From Pusillimonas sp. MFBS29 (GTDB lineage Bacteria; Pseudomonadota; Gammaproteobacteria; Burkholderiales; Burkholderiaceae_B), in contig NZ_JAJEWL010000005.1 of the NCBI RefSeq assembly GCF_020687695.1, positions 1 through 64,000 of the forward strand: a stretch of 64,000 bases of DNA, written 5' to 3'. The first letter of the stretch is position 1; the number at the start of each line of letters is the position of its first letter. A program made the position numbers and the translations under genes. A model generated the notes under the pieces. It was given only the letters and a program-made list of their open reading frames with translations. It did no database searches and was not told where the DNA came from. Positions 25,944 to 35,608 of this stretch are shown here, one piece after another.

Positions 25944-27070
25944 GATGGCAGAACCGTCACGTTGTCGCTGGACCAGATCACGTAGACCTCTTCGTCGAGT
26001 CCTGGCGCATCAGCCTGCTCAAGCGCCAACCCGGGCACGGTGACTTCGAGCGCCATACCGCTGTCCAGACGAATCTGATAGCGGGCATAGCTGCCCAGCC
26101 AGGCAACATGGCTGACCATGCCGTGGCCCCAGTTGGTGTCGGCCTCTGGCTGCTCACGCAGGATACGGATGTTTTCAGGGCGTATGGATACGTGCACCTC
26201 CATACCCAGCGGCTCGCTTACACCGTGACTGACGTACAGAGGACGAATCAGGTCAGTGCTTTCTATCTGCACATGATCAGCGGCATCCACCACGATGGTG
26301 CCTGTGAACAGATTGGTCGAGCCGATGAAACCGGCCACAAAGCGCGAATTGGGAAAGGCGTACACCTCTTGTGGTGTGCCGCACTGCACAATCTGGCCTT
26401 CGCTCATGACGGCCAGGCGATCTGCCATAGTCATGGCTTCTTCCTGGTCGTGGGTAACCATGATGCACGTGACCCCGACCTGCTCAAGGATTCTGGCCAG
26501 CTCGACCTGCGTTTTCTGGCGTATTTTTTTATCGAGCGCAGACATGGGCTCGTCAAGCAGCAAAAGCTTGGGCCGCTTCACCAGACTGCGTGCCAGGGCC
26601 ACACGCTGCTGCTGCCCGCCCGAAAGCTGATGCGGTTTGCGGCGGGCATAGCCGGCCATCTGCACCAGATCGAGCGCCTCGAATACGCGGTCGTGGATTT
26701 CATTCTTTGCCACCCCCTCCTGCTTCAGACCGAAGGCGACGTTGGCTTCGATGCTCATGTGAGGAAACAGGGCATAAGACTGGAACATCATGTTGACCGG
26801 CCGCCGATACGGCGGCAGGCTGGTGATGTCTTCGTTGTCCAGGTAAATGCGCCCGGAAGTGACCTCTTCGAAGCCGGCCAGCATGCGCAGCAGGGTAGAC
26901 TTGCCGGAACCCGAGCTGCCCAGCAAAGCGAAGGTTTCGTGCCGCTGCACCGACAGGCTTACCGACTGCACGGCCACGGTATCGTCGTATATCTTGACGA
27001 CATCTTCAATCCGCACAAACTCGTCGGCATCACCCGACCAGGGCGACGCCGCTGAACGACTGTCCGACAT
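25940..27070 (-). CDS. potG: Polyamine ABC transporter ATPase PotG
   Basis: 376 residues. Walker A GSSGSGKST lies near 52-60, the signature LSGGQQQRVALARSLV near 150, Walker B LLLLDEPMSALD near 174, and the C-terminal TOBE domain from about 285 (MEVHVSIRPENIRIL). It energises PotHI at the cytoplasmic face. Three bases separate it from potF upstream; it overlaps potH downstream. Confidence 0.94.
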   Translation of the reverse strand: MSDSRSAASPWSGDADEFVRIEDVVKIYDDTVAVQSVSLSVQRHETFALLGSSGSGKSTLLRMLAGFEEVTSGRIYLDNEDITSLPPYRRPVNMMFQSYALFPHMSIEANVAFGLKQEGVAKNEIHDRVFEALDLVQMAGYARRKPHQLSGGQQQRVALARSLVKRPKLLLLDEPMSALDKKIRQKTQVELARILEQVGVTCIMVTHDQEEAMTMADRLAVMSEGQIVQCGTPQEVYAFPNSRFVAGFIGSTNLFTGTIVVDAADHVQIESTDLIRPLYVSHGVSEPLGMEVHVSIRPENIRILREQPEADTNWGHGMVSHVAWLGSYARYQIRLDSGMALEVTVPGLALEQADAPGLDEEVYVIWSSDNVTVLPS

Positions 27071-27073
27071 GAT

Positions 27074-28174
27074 CTAGCGCCCTGACTTGAGCTCTGCCCA
27101 CAGGCTGGTTTGCAAGCGCAAAATCGGCAGAGGCTGAGGCATGATGACAAACAAGGTTTTGGATACTTCGGGCGAAGGGTAGATCATAGGATTGTCGGCC
27201 ACATCCTTGATGACATACTGACGCGCTTCCTTGTTGGCATTCGGATAGAACATGGTGTTGGTGATGGCCGCGTGCACCTGAGGGGTTTCTATGTAATTGA
27301 TGAATGCCAGCGCTTCGTCAACATTGGCTGCCCCCTTGGGAATAGCCATGGTGTCGAACCACACCGGCGCACCGCCATCGGGAATGTAGTAGTCGATCTT
27401 GTACGGTTTGCCGGCCTCGCGGGCGCGATGCGCCGCGATCATGACGTCGCCGGAATAACCGTAAACCATGCACAGATCGCCTGCGGCCAGTTCATCGATA
27501 TAGCCCGAGGAACTGAACTGCCGGATATAAGGCCGGATACTTTTCAACAACGCCAGCGCCTGCTTGTAGTCTTCCGGCTCGCTGCTGTTGGGATCTTTGC
27601 CCATATAGTGCAGTACCGCCGGGAAAACAGCAGAAGCCTCGTCCAGCAGCGAAATGCCACAGGCCTTCAGCTTCTCGGCGTTCTCGGGCTTGAAGAGCAT
27701 GTCCCAGCTGTTCAGCGGTGCATCCTCGCCCAGGATTTCACGCACCTTGGTGACGTTGTAACCCAGGCCGTTGGTACCGTAGCCCCAGGGCACCAGATAC
27801 TCGTTGCCGGGATCAACCTGGGCGACGATATCCATGATGTCCTGATCAAGATACTTCCAGTTGGGTATCCTGGACTTGTCGAGCTTCTGGAACAAACCAC
27901 CCTTAATCTGGCGGGCGGCATAATGCGTGGACGGTACCACGATGTCGTAGCCCGATTTCCCGGTAAGCAGCTTGGCCTGCAACACATCGTTGCTGTCATA
28001 GACATCGTAGCGTGCCTTGATACCGGTTGTGCTTTCAAAGCCCGAGATAGTGTCGGGAGCCGTATATTCGGCCCAGTTATAGACATTGACGACCCGTTCC
28101 TGACTCAAGGCGGGTGCCATCGTTGCGGCAAGGGCTGCGCCCAGTAACCATGTTTTTGCGGTGGTGAGTGTCAT
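27074..28174 (-). CDS. potF: Periplasmic polyamine-binding protein PotF
   Basis: 366 residues with a signal peptide ending ALS-QERV near residue 25 and a type II periplasmic binding fold. VVNVYNWAEYTAPDTI right after the cleavage site is the typical PotD/PotF mature N terminus, and WGYGTNGLGYNVTKV near 130-145 is a family stretch. The ATG at 28174 has a GGGGA binding site; an ATG 138 bases upstream falls inside kdkA. First gene of potFGHI. Confidence 0.93.
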   Translation of the reverse strand: MTLTTAKTWLLGAALAATMAPALSQERVVNVYNWAEYTAPDTISGFESTTGIKARYDVYDSNDVLQAKLLTGKSGYDIVVPSTHYAARQIKGGLFQKLDKSRIPNWKYLDQDIMDIVAQVDPGNEYLVPWGYGTNGLGYNVTKVREILGEDAPLNSWDMLFKPENAEKLKACGISLLDEASAVFPAVLHYMGKDPNSSEPEDYKQALALLKSIRPYIRQFSSSGYIDELAAGDLCMVYGYSGDVMIAAHRAREAGKPYKIDYYIPDGGAPVWFDTMAIPKGAANVDEALAFINYIETPQVHAAITNTMFYPNANKEARQYVIKDVADNPMIYPSPEVSKTLFVIMPQPLPILRLQTSLWAELKSGR

Positions 28175-28222
28175 TGCCAATGTCCCCAGACAATACAAAA
28201 AGGCCAAAAAAACGTGATGATA

Positions 28223-28251
28223 AAGCTTTTCTGCCCAAACGTAAGCTTTTC
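28223..28251. repeat. 20-base-spaced direct repeat upstream of potF
   Basis: AAGCTTTTC occurs at 28223-28231 and again at 28243-28251, exactly 20 bases apart (two helical turns), in the gap between kdkA and potF. Such spacing suits a dimeric regulator but could also be chance in a T-rich stretch. Confidence 0.35.
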
Positions 28252-28254
28252 CGG

Positions 28255-28977
28255 CTAAATGTGGCCGCCGGCCGTTGCAAGCTGGCCGTAAGCCCGATCC
28301 ATCTCTGTCCACCAGTGCATGGCCCGGTCACCCGCCACCTTGAGCAACGAGCGCCGCAAGCGCAGCAAATTGTCTTGCCGCTGACGCCCTTCCAGCACCT
28401 GCCTGCGCCCCTTGTCGAAGTCGATCAGCCACGCCTTGCCTTGTGTGTCCAGCAATATATTGTATGCATTCAGGTCTGCATGCCAGACACCCGCTTCATG
28501 CATGGCGTAAATGGCGCGTGCCACGACCCCGGGACTGGCGCTCGCCCAAATGACGGCAAGTGGCTCAACGCCCTGTATGCGCTGCACGAGGATGGCGGCA
28601 CGATAAGTCGGACCCTGGCGCCAATAGGCTGCGGCAAGCGGCCTGGGCACGGGCAGACCCGATTCGTACATATAGCGCAACAGGTTGAACTCGGCGAAAG
28701 AACGCGTAGCTGCACTTCCCGTCCAGACGTAGCGGTTGGCGCTAAGCCTGGCAATCAGGCCACCACGCCGGTAATGGCGCAGCACGCCCAAGCCGAAATT
28801 ACCTTGAACAAACCATGCTGCCTGGCGCCCGCCCTTCCCGACCGGAACGGCCTTCAGCCCCGCAGAGGTCGGATCAAACAGAAATGCGCCAGGTTGCAGC
28901 ACCCGGCTGGCATCAACCAGCATGGCGCCGTCACGGCCCAGCGGCAGCTCTTGCTGCTCAATAGCCTGTGCTGTCAT
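28255..28977 (-). CDS. kdkA: 3-deoxy-D-manno-octulosonic acid (Kdo) kinase
   Basis: 240 residues of the KdkA/WaaP protein-kinase-like fold. The catalytic loop HADLNAYNILL covers H166, D168 and N173, and the DFG-equivalent is IDFDKG with D186/D188. FGLGVLRHYRRGGLIARL near 61-79 is the typical nucleotide-binding stretch of this family. It phosphorylates position 4 of the single Kdo of the inner core, as in Haemophilus and Bordetella. The start overlaps the stop of the FtsX-like permease gene by four bases. Confidence 0.9.
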   Translation of the reverse strand: MTAQAIEQQELPLGRDGAMLVDASRVLQPGAFLFDPTSAGLKAVPVGKGGRQAAWFVQGNFGLGVLRHYRRGGLIARLSANRYVWTGSAATRSFAEFNLLRYMYESGLPVPRPLAAAYWRQGPTYRAAILVQRIQGVEPLAVIWASASPGVVARAIYAMHEAGVWHADLNAYNILLDTQGKAWLIDFDKGRRQVLEGRQRQDNLLRLRRSLLKVAGDRAMHWWTEMDRAYGQLATAGGHI

Positions 28978-31475
28978 GCCAGCTCCCTTAGTGAAACCAA
29001 TGGCGGCGTATTGAGCACGCCCTTAAGCGCGAATCTTCCCCCTATCAGCGCCGCAACCGTGCCGGCCAGTACCCCTGCCAGCCACGGCCACGGGGACAGA
29101 TCCAGAGTAAATTCAAATACGTAATGTGCCAGCAACCAGGCCATTGCCACCGCGGCAAACGCCGAAAGCAAGCCCGCCATGGTTCCAAGCAACACGAGCT
29201 CAAGACGCAGGGCGTGGGCCAGCAGACGCCCGCTGGCGCCCAAGGCCCGCAGGACCGCCACCTCGTGCATGCGCTCGTCGCGCGTTGAAAACATGGCTGC
29301 CCCCAGAACCAGCACACCTGCTGCCACCGTGAACAGGAACAATAGCTGTACTGCCTCAACCACCTGATCCAGCACATGCTGTATCTGGCCCAATATCGAA
29401 CCCACATCGAACACGGTCAGATTGGGAAACGTACCGACCAGCTCCTGCACCACGGTCTGTGTGGACGGACTTACGTACAGGGAAGTAATAAAGGTGGCCG
29501 GCGCACCGGCAAGGGCTGCCGGACTCATGACGGCGAAAAAATTGGCCTGAAAGGAATCCCAGTCGACCTTGCGCAAGCTGCTGACGCGCACTTGTATCTG
29601 GCGCCCCGCCACATCAAAGGTCAGGCTGTCGTTCAAACGAATGCCCAAGGTTTCGGCCAGCCCGGTTTCCAGAGACACTTCAGACTGGTCGGGCTGCAGC
29701 CAGCGCCCCTCGACGATGTCATTGCTATCGGGCATGACCTCGGAGTAAGACAGGTTGAACTCCCTGTCTGCCATGCGCTTGGCGCGCGGATCTTCGTAGT
29801 TGTCGCTAGTCACTGCCTGCTGGTTGATGGCCACCAGTCGCCCCCGTATCATGGGCGACATCACCACGTTATCGACGCCGGCAGCCCGCAACTGCTGCGT
29901 GACAGCCTCTCGCTGATCGGGCTGGATATTGATCAAAAAGGTATTCGGCGCATTGGCCGGCAAAGTGCCTTGCCAGCCCTCCAGCAAATCGGTGCGGGTG
30001 ATGGCCAGAAGCAACAGTATGGTCAGCCCCATCGACAAGGCACACAACTGGGCTACGGTCAGGCTTTTGCGACGTGCCATGCCGGCCAGAGCAAAGCGCA
30101 GCGCCGGGCGTCCCAGGCTGCGATGACGAAAAAGCCCCAGTGTGCGGACCATCAAATACGCCAGACCGATGAATACCAGCAAGATCAGGGCAAAGCCACC
30201 GGCCACGACCACGCTCAGGCGCAAATCACCGGACATCCAGACTATCAGTGCGAAGAAGGCCGTCAGCCCGAGCAGGTAGGCGGGCCAGGATCGTGCGACC
30301 ACACCCGCTTGCCGACGCAGGACACGAGCGGGCGCCACGTTGCGCAAGGCTGCCAAAGGCGGCAAGGCAAACCCCAGCAGCATCAGGAAGCCGGTTGCCA
30401 TACCCTGCCAGGCCGGTCGCAAACTAATGGCCGGCAAGCTGGTTTGCAGCCAGTTGTCTACCACCGAAACCAGCCCCAGATGCACGACATAGCCACCGAC
30501 GGACCCCAGCAGCGAAGCAAAGACAGCCAGCAGCAGAAACTCTACCCACAGCATCCAGGCCAGCTGGGCCTTGCCTGCGCCCAGGCAACGCATCACGGCT
30601 ATACCGTCCTGGTGCCGCAAGCCGAAACGACGCGCCGCCAGGGCAATGGCTACGGCCGCGATCATGACTGTCAACAAGGCCACAAGCACCAAAAACTGGT
30701 GTGCGCGCGACAGTGCGCGCTGAACCTCGGGCCGGTTGGTTTCCAGCGTACTCAGCCGCTGCCCGCGCTGCATGTTTTCTTCCAGCCAATGCTGGTAGTC
30801 GCCGACCGAAGCTTCCGCACCCGCCACCAGCAGGTGATAGGCAATGCGACTGCCCGGCGCCACCAGGCCAGTTGCCGGCAGATCATCCAGATTCATCATG
30901 ACGCGGGGCGCAACATTGACGAACTGCATGCCACGATCTGGCTCATAACTGATGACTTGCGTAATCTTCAGGGTGCTGTCACCCACCTGCAAACCGTCGC
31001 CTACGGCCAGGCCGAGCAGGCCAAGCACTTGGGGATCAACCCATAGCGTGCCCGGTTCAGGCGCATGCGACACATCGACAGCCTGACCCGCCGGCGTCGC
31101 GGTCAGCCGCATGGTACCGCGCAGGGGATAAGCCGCGGAGACCGCCTTCAGGGAGACCAACTGAGCCTGATCGCCACTACTGGCCATGGAGGGAAACTGC
31201 ATGGTCAGGGCAGTCTCGAGCTGCGCAGACCTGGCCCGGTCGATAAATTCTGCGGGAATGGGTTCATCACCGCGCAAGGCAAGGTCGCCGCCCAGCATCT
31301 GGCCCGAGTCGCGCTCGAGTGCCCGCCCCACCCTGTCGGCCAGAAAGCCGACACTGGTCACGGCCGCGACAGCGATCAGCAAGGCGAGCAACAGCAGGCG
31401 CAGCTCGCCCGAGTGCCAGTCACGCCGCAGTGCCTTTACTCCCAGCCGGATATTTGTAGTGATTCCAGGACGCAT
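28974..31475 (-). CDS. FtsX-family ABC transporter permease (YbbP type)
   Basis: 833 residues with ten or so predicted helices in the YbbP arrangement: one helix near 25-45, a large extracytoplasmic domain, three helices near 265-375, a middle group near 395-460, a second extracytoplasmic domain and three helices near 710-825. Two FtsX/MacB-type domains are recognisable (VALLTVMIAAVAIALAARR and FLFTVAAGVLVLGAAMFSTR). The family partner is a YbbA-type ATPase, usually next door with tesA; none is present. Its neighbours are a TSUP permease five bases upstream and kdkA, with which it overlaps. The substrate is unknown. Confidence 0.85.
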   Translation of the reverse strand: MRPGITTNIRLGVKALRRDWHSGELRLLLLALLIAVAAVTSVGFLADRVGRALERDSGQMLGGDLALRGDEPIPAEFIDRARSAQLETALTMQFPSMASSGDQAQLVSLKAVSAAYPLRGTMRLTATPAGQAVDVSHAPEPGTLWVDPQVLGLLGLAVGDGLQVGDSTLKITQVISYEPDRGMQFVNVAPRVMMNLDDLPATGLVAPGSRIAYHLLVAGAEASVGDYQHWLEENMQRGQRLSTLETNRPEVQRALSRAHQFLVLVALLTVMIAAVAIALAARRFGLRHQDGIAVMRCLGAGKAQLAWMLWVEFLLLAVFASLLGSVGGYVVHLGLVSVVDNWLQTSLPAISLRPAWQGMATGFLMLLGFALPPLAALRNVAPARVLRRQAGVVARSWPAYLLGLTAFFALIVWMSGDLRLSVVVAGGFALILLVFIGLAYLMVRTLGLFRHRSLGRPALRFALAGMARRKSLTVAQLCALSMGLTILLLLAITRTDLLEGWQGTLPANAPNTFLINIQPDQREAVTQQLRAAGVDNVVMSPMIRGRLVAINQQAVTSDNYEDPRAKRMADREFNLSYSEVMPDSNDIVEGRWLQPDQSEVSLETGLAETLGIRLNDSLTFDVAGRQIQVRVSSLRKVDWDSFQANFFAVMSPAALAGAPATFITSLYVSPSTQTVVQELVGTFPNLTVFDVGSILGQIQHVLDQVVEAVQLLFLFTVAAGVLVLGAAMFSTRDERMHEVAVLRALGASGRLLAHALRLELVLLGTMAGLLSAFAAVAMAWLLAHYVFEFTLDLSPWPWLAGVLAGTVAALIGGRFALKGVLNTPPLVSLRELA

Positions 31476-31480
31476 CAGAA

Positions 31481-32263
31481 TCAGGCCTTGATAAGCAACA
31501 AAATCATGATAACAAGAAGCATGCAGCCAAAAATCAGCTTCAATCTTGGTTCGGGCAATGCATAAGCCAGCTTCACGCCATAGGGCACCATCAGCATGCT
31601 GCCCAGCGCCATGGGGATGCCTGTAAGCCAGTCGGCCTGGCCATGCACCGTATAGGTCAGCAATGCCACGGTAGTACCCGGAATAATCATGGTCAGGGCC
31701 AGCGCTTGCGCGCCAGTCTGGCTAAGACGAAACACCGTGGTCAGCACAGGCACCGCCAGTACTGATCCTCCTACGCCGAAAATACCGCCTATCAGGCCGG
31801 CCAGCACGCCCAGCAGCGCAAACCAGCCTTTATGGAAGGATTCGGCGCTGCGTCGCGCCGGCATCTCGCCTGATTTTCGCGATCCACGCAGGCTCTGGTA
31901 CAGATAGAACAACGCTACGGCCAGCACGAACACCGCGTAAATACGCCGCAACAAGAGCGGGTCTATGCCCAGCGCGAACCGCGCTCCCACCCAGGTAAAG
32001 ACTATGGCACTGAAAGCGCCTGCCGCAGCCGCGCCCAGATCGATTCTGGCATTCTGGTTGTATTTTCTTACCGTGATCAGTACGGCGGGCAGCACCATGA
32101 CCAGGGCCGTGCCCTGGGCTTCCTGCTGGCTCATGCCGGCAGCCAGGCCCAGCAGCGGTATGGCCAGCAAACCGCCACCTATTCCCAGGACACCGCCGAC
32201 ATAGCCTATGACTGCGCCGGCAAGCATCCACAGCGGCACGAAAACATACCAGTCCAGCGCCAT
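31481..32263 (-). CDS. TSUP-family (TauE/SafE) membrane permease
   Basis: 260 residues, about eight predicted helices in two repeats. The hallmark GGVLGIGGGLLAIPLL (24-39) recurs in the second half as GGIFGVGGSVLAVPVL (about 159-174). TSUP proteins export or import sulfite, sulfonates or other small organic anions; the substrate here is not deducible. One base separates the start from the radA stop, and five bases its stop from the FtsX-like permease, so it is co-transcribed with both. Confidence 0.88.
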   Translation of the reverse strand: MALDWYVFVPLWMLAGAVIGYVGGVLGIGGGLLAIPLLGLAAGMSQQEAQGTALVMVLPAVLITVRKYNQNARIDLGAAAAGAFSAIVFTWVGARFALGIDPLLLRRIYAVFVLAVALFYLYQSLRGSRKSGEMPARRSAESFHKGWFALLGVLAGLIGGIFGVGGSVLAVPVLTTVFRLSQTGAQALALTMIIPGTTVALLTYTVHGQADWLTGIPMALGSMLMVPYGVKLAYALPEPRLKLIFGCMLLVIMILLLIKA

Positions 32264-32264
32264 C

Positions 32265-33626
32265 TCAGGACACTTCGCGCAAACGCGCTATGGCAGCATC
32301 AACACGGTCAACTGCCCAGACTTCCAGTCCTTCTATTGCTTGCCGTGGAGCATTGGCCTTGGGTATGAGCGCTACGTTGAACCCCAGTTTGGCCGCCTCG
32401 CGCAGTCGCTCCTGGCCACGGGGTGCCGGGCGGATTTCGCCGGCCAGACCCACTTCTCCGAAGACCACCAGGCCTTTGGGCAAAGGTTTGTTCCCCAGCG
32501 ACGACATTATGGCCAGCAAGACGGCCAGGTCGGCAGCGGGCTCCGTGATTTTCACGCCGCCCACAGCATTGACGAAAACATCCTGATCATAAGTCGCCAC
32601 ACCGGCGTGCCGGTGCAGGACCGCGAGCAGCATGGCCAGCCGGGTGCCCTCGAGCCCCACCGAAAGGCGGCGGGGATTGGGCACATGCGCCGTATCGACA
32701 AGCGCCTGGATTTCAACCAGCAGCGGCCGTGTACCTTCCTGTGTAGCCATGACACAGGAACCCGGCACATTCTGTTCGTGCTGTGACAAAAACAGCGCCG
32801 AAGGATTGGCCACGCCGCGCAAGCCGCGGTCAGTCATGGCAAACACACCCAGCTCGTTGACCGCGCCGAAACGATTCTTGAACGCCCTGATCAGCCGGAA
32901 CGACGAATGAGTATCGCCCTCGAAATAGAGTACGGTATCGACGATGTGCTCGAGTACACGGGGCCCCGCCAGCGTCCCGTCTTTGGTCACGTGCCCGATC
33001 AACACTATGGTGATGCCAGTCTGCTTGGCCAGCCTGGTAAGCTGTGCCGCACACTCGCGCACTTGCGACACCGAACCTGGCGCCGCGCTCAGTTCACCCG
33101 AATACAGGGTTTGAATGGAATCGATCACGGCCACGCTGGGCTGCTGTTCGGTCAATGCGCCAATAATGGCCTCGAGGCGGATCTCCGCCAGCAGATTCAC
33201 ATCGCCGGTAACAAGGTCCAGACGCCGGGCCCGCAATGCAACCTGCTCGGCCGACTCTTCGCCGGTGACATACAGAACCTTGACCGCCCGTGATAATGAC
33301 ACCAGTGCCTGCAGAAGCAGCGTGGATTTTCCTATGCCCGGATCACCCCCTATCAGCACCACTGCGCCCGCCACCAGGCCACCGCCCAGCACGCGGTCGA
33401 ACTCGGCTATACCCGATGGTTGACGCGGGAGTTCGCGTGCTTCGATTTCAGCAAGGCTGCGCACCGGACTGGCGCCTGCCAGCGGTGCATATCGGTGTGC
33501 CGGAGCCCCGGCATCGCGGGATTCCTGAAGCGTGTTCCAGGAACCACAATGCGGGCATTTCCCTTCCCATTTCGGGCAGGTTCCACCGCACTCACTGCAG
33601 ACAAACAGAGTTTTTGACTTGGCCAT
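32265..33626 (-). CDS. radA: DNA repair protein RadA (Sms)
   Basis: 453 residues. An N-terminal zinc finger (C10, C13, C24, C27; an extra C17 lies inside), a RecA-type ATPase with Walker A GGDPGIGKST at 93-102, the RadA-specific KNRFG motif at 250-254 and a C-terminal Lon-protease-like domain. It is a branch-migration helicase in recombination. 26 bases downstream of the SDR gene and one base upstream of the TSUP gene. Confidence 0.97.
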   Translation of the reverse strand: MAKSKTLFVCSECGGTCPKWEGKCPHCGSWNTLQESRDAGAPAHRYAPLAGASPVRSLAEIEARELPRQPSGIAEFDRVLGGGLVAGAVVLIGGDPGIGKSTLLLQALVSLSRAVKVLYVTGEESAEQVALRARRLDLVTGDVNLLAEIRLEAIIGALTEQQPSVAVIDSIQTLYSGELSAAPGSVSQVRECAAQLTRLAKQTGITIVLIGHVTKDGTLAGPRVLEHIVDTVLYFEGDTHSSFRLIRAFKNRFGAVNELGVFAMTDRGLRGVANPSALFLSQHEQNVPGSCVMATQEGTRPLLVEIQALVDTAHVPNPRRLSVGLEGTRLAMLLAVLHRHAGVATYDQDVFVNAVGGVKITEPAADLAVLLAIMSSLGNKPLPKGLVVFGEVGLAGEIRPAPRGQERLREAAKLGFNVALIPKANAPRQAIEGLEVWAVDRVDAAIARLREVS

Positions 33627-33652
33627 GCTGCGAGTTTAACCGGCCATGACCC

Positions 33653-34369
33653 TTACCGGCCCGCCAGACTGCCCCCGCCATCCACGCCCAGCACCTGGCC
33701 GGTTATATAGCCGGCATCATCGCTTAGCAAAAAGGTTACGGCCGCCGCCACTTCGGCGGGAGAACCGAAGCGACCCAGGGGAATGGATGCGAGTGCCTTT
33801 TTCTCGAGGTCACCGCCTTCGGGGTGTCCGGCACGAAACAGTTCTGTTTCAATCGGGCCGGGCGACACGGCATTGACCGTAATGCCATAAGGCGCAAGCT
33901 CAAGCGCCCAGGTGCGGGTACAACCAATAAGTGCGCTCTTGGCGGCAGAGTAGCTGGTACGGCTTTGCCCGCCGTGGGTAACACGGCTGCAAATATTGAT
34001 GATGCGGCCCTGCTTGCGCGCCTTCATGGAAGAAACAAATGTTTGAGTTACCTGAACCGCCACCCGGACGTTAAGGTCCAGCACCTGATAGAGCGAAGCC
34101 AGGTCAATCTCGCCCAGCGGCTCGGGCTTGACCAGCCCCACATTGTTCACCACCGCATCGACAGGGTATTTTTCACGGATAACCCGCAGCATGTCTTCAG
34201 TCTCGCCCGCATTCGTCAGATCACATGAATACAGGTAGCCGGGAAAATCAATTTCCTGCGTGTTGCGTGCAAGGCCAACCACATGGCAGCCCTGGTCGGC
34301 CAATCGTTGGCTGATTGCCCAGCCTATTCCCTTTGTGGCTCCGGTTATCAATACACATTTATTCTTCAC
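33653..34369 (-). CDS. Short-chain dehydrogenase/reductase (FabG-like)
   Basis: 238 residues of classical SDR. The NAD(P) motif TGATKGIG is at 10-17, NNVG at about 91-94, the catalytic serine in ICSRVTH near 126 and the YSAAK motif near 141-145, ending DGGGSLAGR. The length and these motifs are those of FabG-type reductases, but FabG for fatty acid synthesis normally sits among fab genes. The start overlaps alr by four bases. The substrate is unknown; a role as 3-oxoacyl reductase or in polyhydroxyalkanoate metabolism is possible. Confidence 0.85.
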   Translation of the reverse strand: MKNKCVLITGATKGIGWAISQRLADQGCHVVGLARNTQEIDFPGYLYSCDLTNAGETEDMLRVIREKYPVDAVVNNVGLVKPEPLGEIDLASLYQVLDLNVRVAVQVTQTFVSSMKARKQGRIINICSRVTHGGQSRTSYSAAKSALIGCTRTWALELAPYGITVNAVSPGPIETELFRAGHPEGGDLEKKALASIPLGRFGSPAEVAAAVTFLLSDDAGYITGQVLGVDGGGSLAGR

Positions 34370-35520
34370 GCGATTTCCTTATGAACGAATGAATCAATGA
34401 CTTTCCGGGGTACCCGCGGCGCAACAGCGCATAACAGCTCATAGCCTATGGTTCCGGCCGCCAGCGCAACGTCATCTACGGATGGCCCGCCCTCGCCCCA
34501 CAACACCACGGGGCTGCCCGGCCTGGCCTGGGGTACCGGTGTCAGGTCGACGGCCAGCATGTCCATGGATACGCGGCCAACCAGCGTGGTGCGTACCCCA
34601 TCGACAACAATGGGGGTTCCCGTACCGGCATGGCGCGGATAGCCGTCGGCATAGCCGCAGGCAACGATACCTATGCGCATGTTGTTCGGGGCCCTGAATG
34701 TATGCCCGTAACCAACACCATCGTCGTGGGCAATTTCCCGCACGCTGATCAACTGCGAAGCCAGTGTCATGGCTGGACGCAGACCCAGGCTGTCAGCGCT
34801 CTGGTCGGCAAAGGGAGAGCTTCCATACAGACAGATGCCTGGTCTGACCCATTGGTCGCCATCGTCTGGCACAGTGGTCCAGAAGCCGGGGGTAAGCGTT
34901 GCAGCGGAATTGCAGACGCTGAACGGACCTGGCAAGCCTGCAGCACAGCGCTCGAAGACGCCCAGTTGCGCCCTGGTGGTCGCGGCATCATCATCGGCGC
35001 GTGCGAAATGACTCATTTTTCCGGCCCAGGCCAGCTTGCCTTGCCGGCATAGCTGACGGGCCTGCTCGTAGGCCTGTGGATATGACTGCTCTGAAAAACC
35101 CAGCCTGTTCATGCCGACATTGAGTTTGACAAAGGCATGCAAAGGCTGTGCAAGCGTGGCTGCAGCGAGCATGTCGAGTTGTTCCTGGGAATGCAGCGCG
35201 GTAGTCAGCCGGTATTCATCAAGCACAGCAAGATCTGCCGGCTCGAAAAAACCTTCAAGGAGCATGATGGGTTTGGTCCAGCCCAGCTCGCGACATCGCA
35301 CTGCCTCGTTCAGATCCAGCATGGCCAGGCCATCGGCCTGGCTGAAGCCGCGCACGGCCTCGTCGATACCATGACCATAGGCATTGGCCTTGATGACTGC
35401 CCAGATATTCGGCCTGCGCGGCCTGGCCGTGCTGCAGGACTGCTCCAGGCACGTCGCAACGCGTTGCAGATTATGGCTTAACGACGACACAGCAACGGTC
35501 GCTGAAATCGGACGCGGCAT
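34366..35520 (-). CDS. alr: Alanine racemase
   Basis: Makes D-alanine for peptidoglycan. 384 residues, PLP lysine K44 in AVIKANAYGHG, catalytic tyrosine in DDGVGYGHTF near 265, and the DMLAVDLT stretch near 319 toward the C terminus. It is somewhat longer than E. coli Alr (359), with an insertion around 24-36 rich in Arg and Pro. It starts a long leftward run of genes and is divergent from hpnC. Confidence 0.95.
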   Translation of the reverse strand: MPRPISATVAVSSLSHNLQRVATCLEQSCSTARPRRPNIWAVIKANAYGHGIDEAVRGFSQADGLAMLDLNEAVRCRELGWTKPIMLLEGFFEPADLAVLDEYRLTTALHSQEQLDMLAAATLAQPLHAFVKLNVGMNRLGFSEQSYPQAYEQARQLCRQGKLAWAGKMSHFARADDDAATTRAQLGVFERCAAGLPGPFSVCNSAATLTPGFWTTVPDDGDQWVRPGICLYGSSPFADQSADSLGLRPAMTLASQLISVREIAHDDGVGYGHTFRAPNNMRIGIVACGYADGYPRHAGTGTPIVVDGVRTTLVGRVSMDMLAVDLTPVPQARPGSPVVLWGEGGPSVDDVALAAGTIGYELLCAVAPRVPRKVIDSFVHKEIA

Positions 35521-35608
35521 GACTCCTCCTAAAGAAGCAGAAAGTCTAAACTACTTGGCGCTCCTGCGCGAGGTTACCGGGCGCCTCTGTGGCTTATACT
35601 CACCGCCT

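Noticed and set aside
29376-31046. 556-residue open frame antisense to the FtsX-like permease
   Set aside because: Gln/His/Gly-rich composition and complete overlap with a well-supported membrane protein gene.
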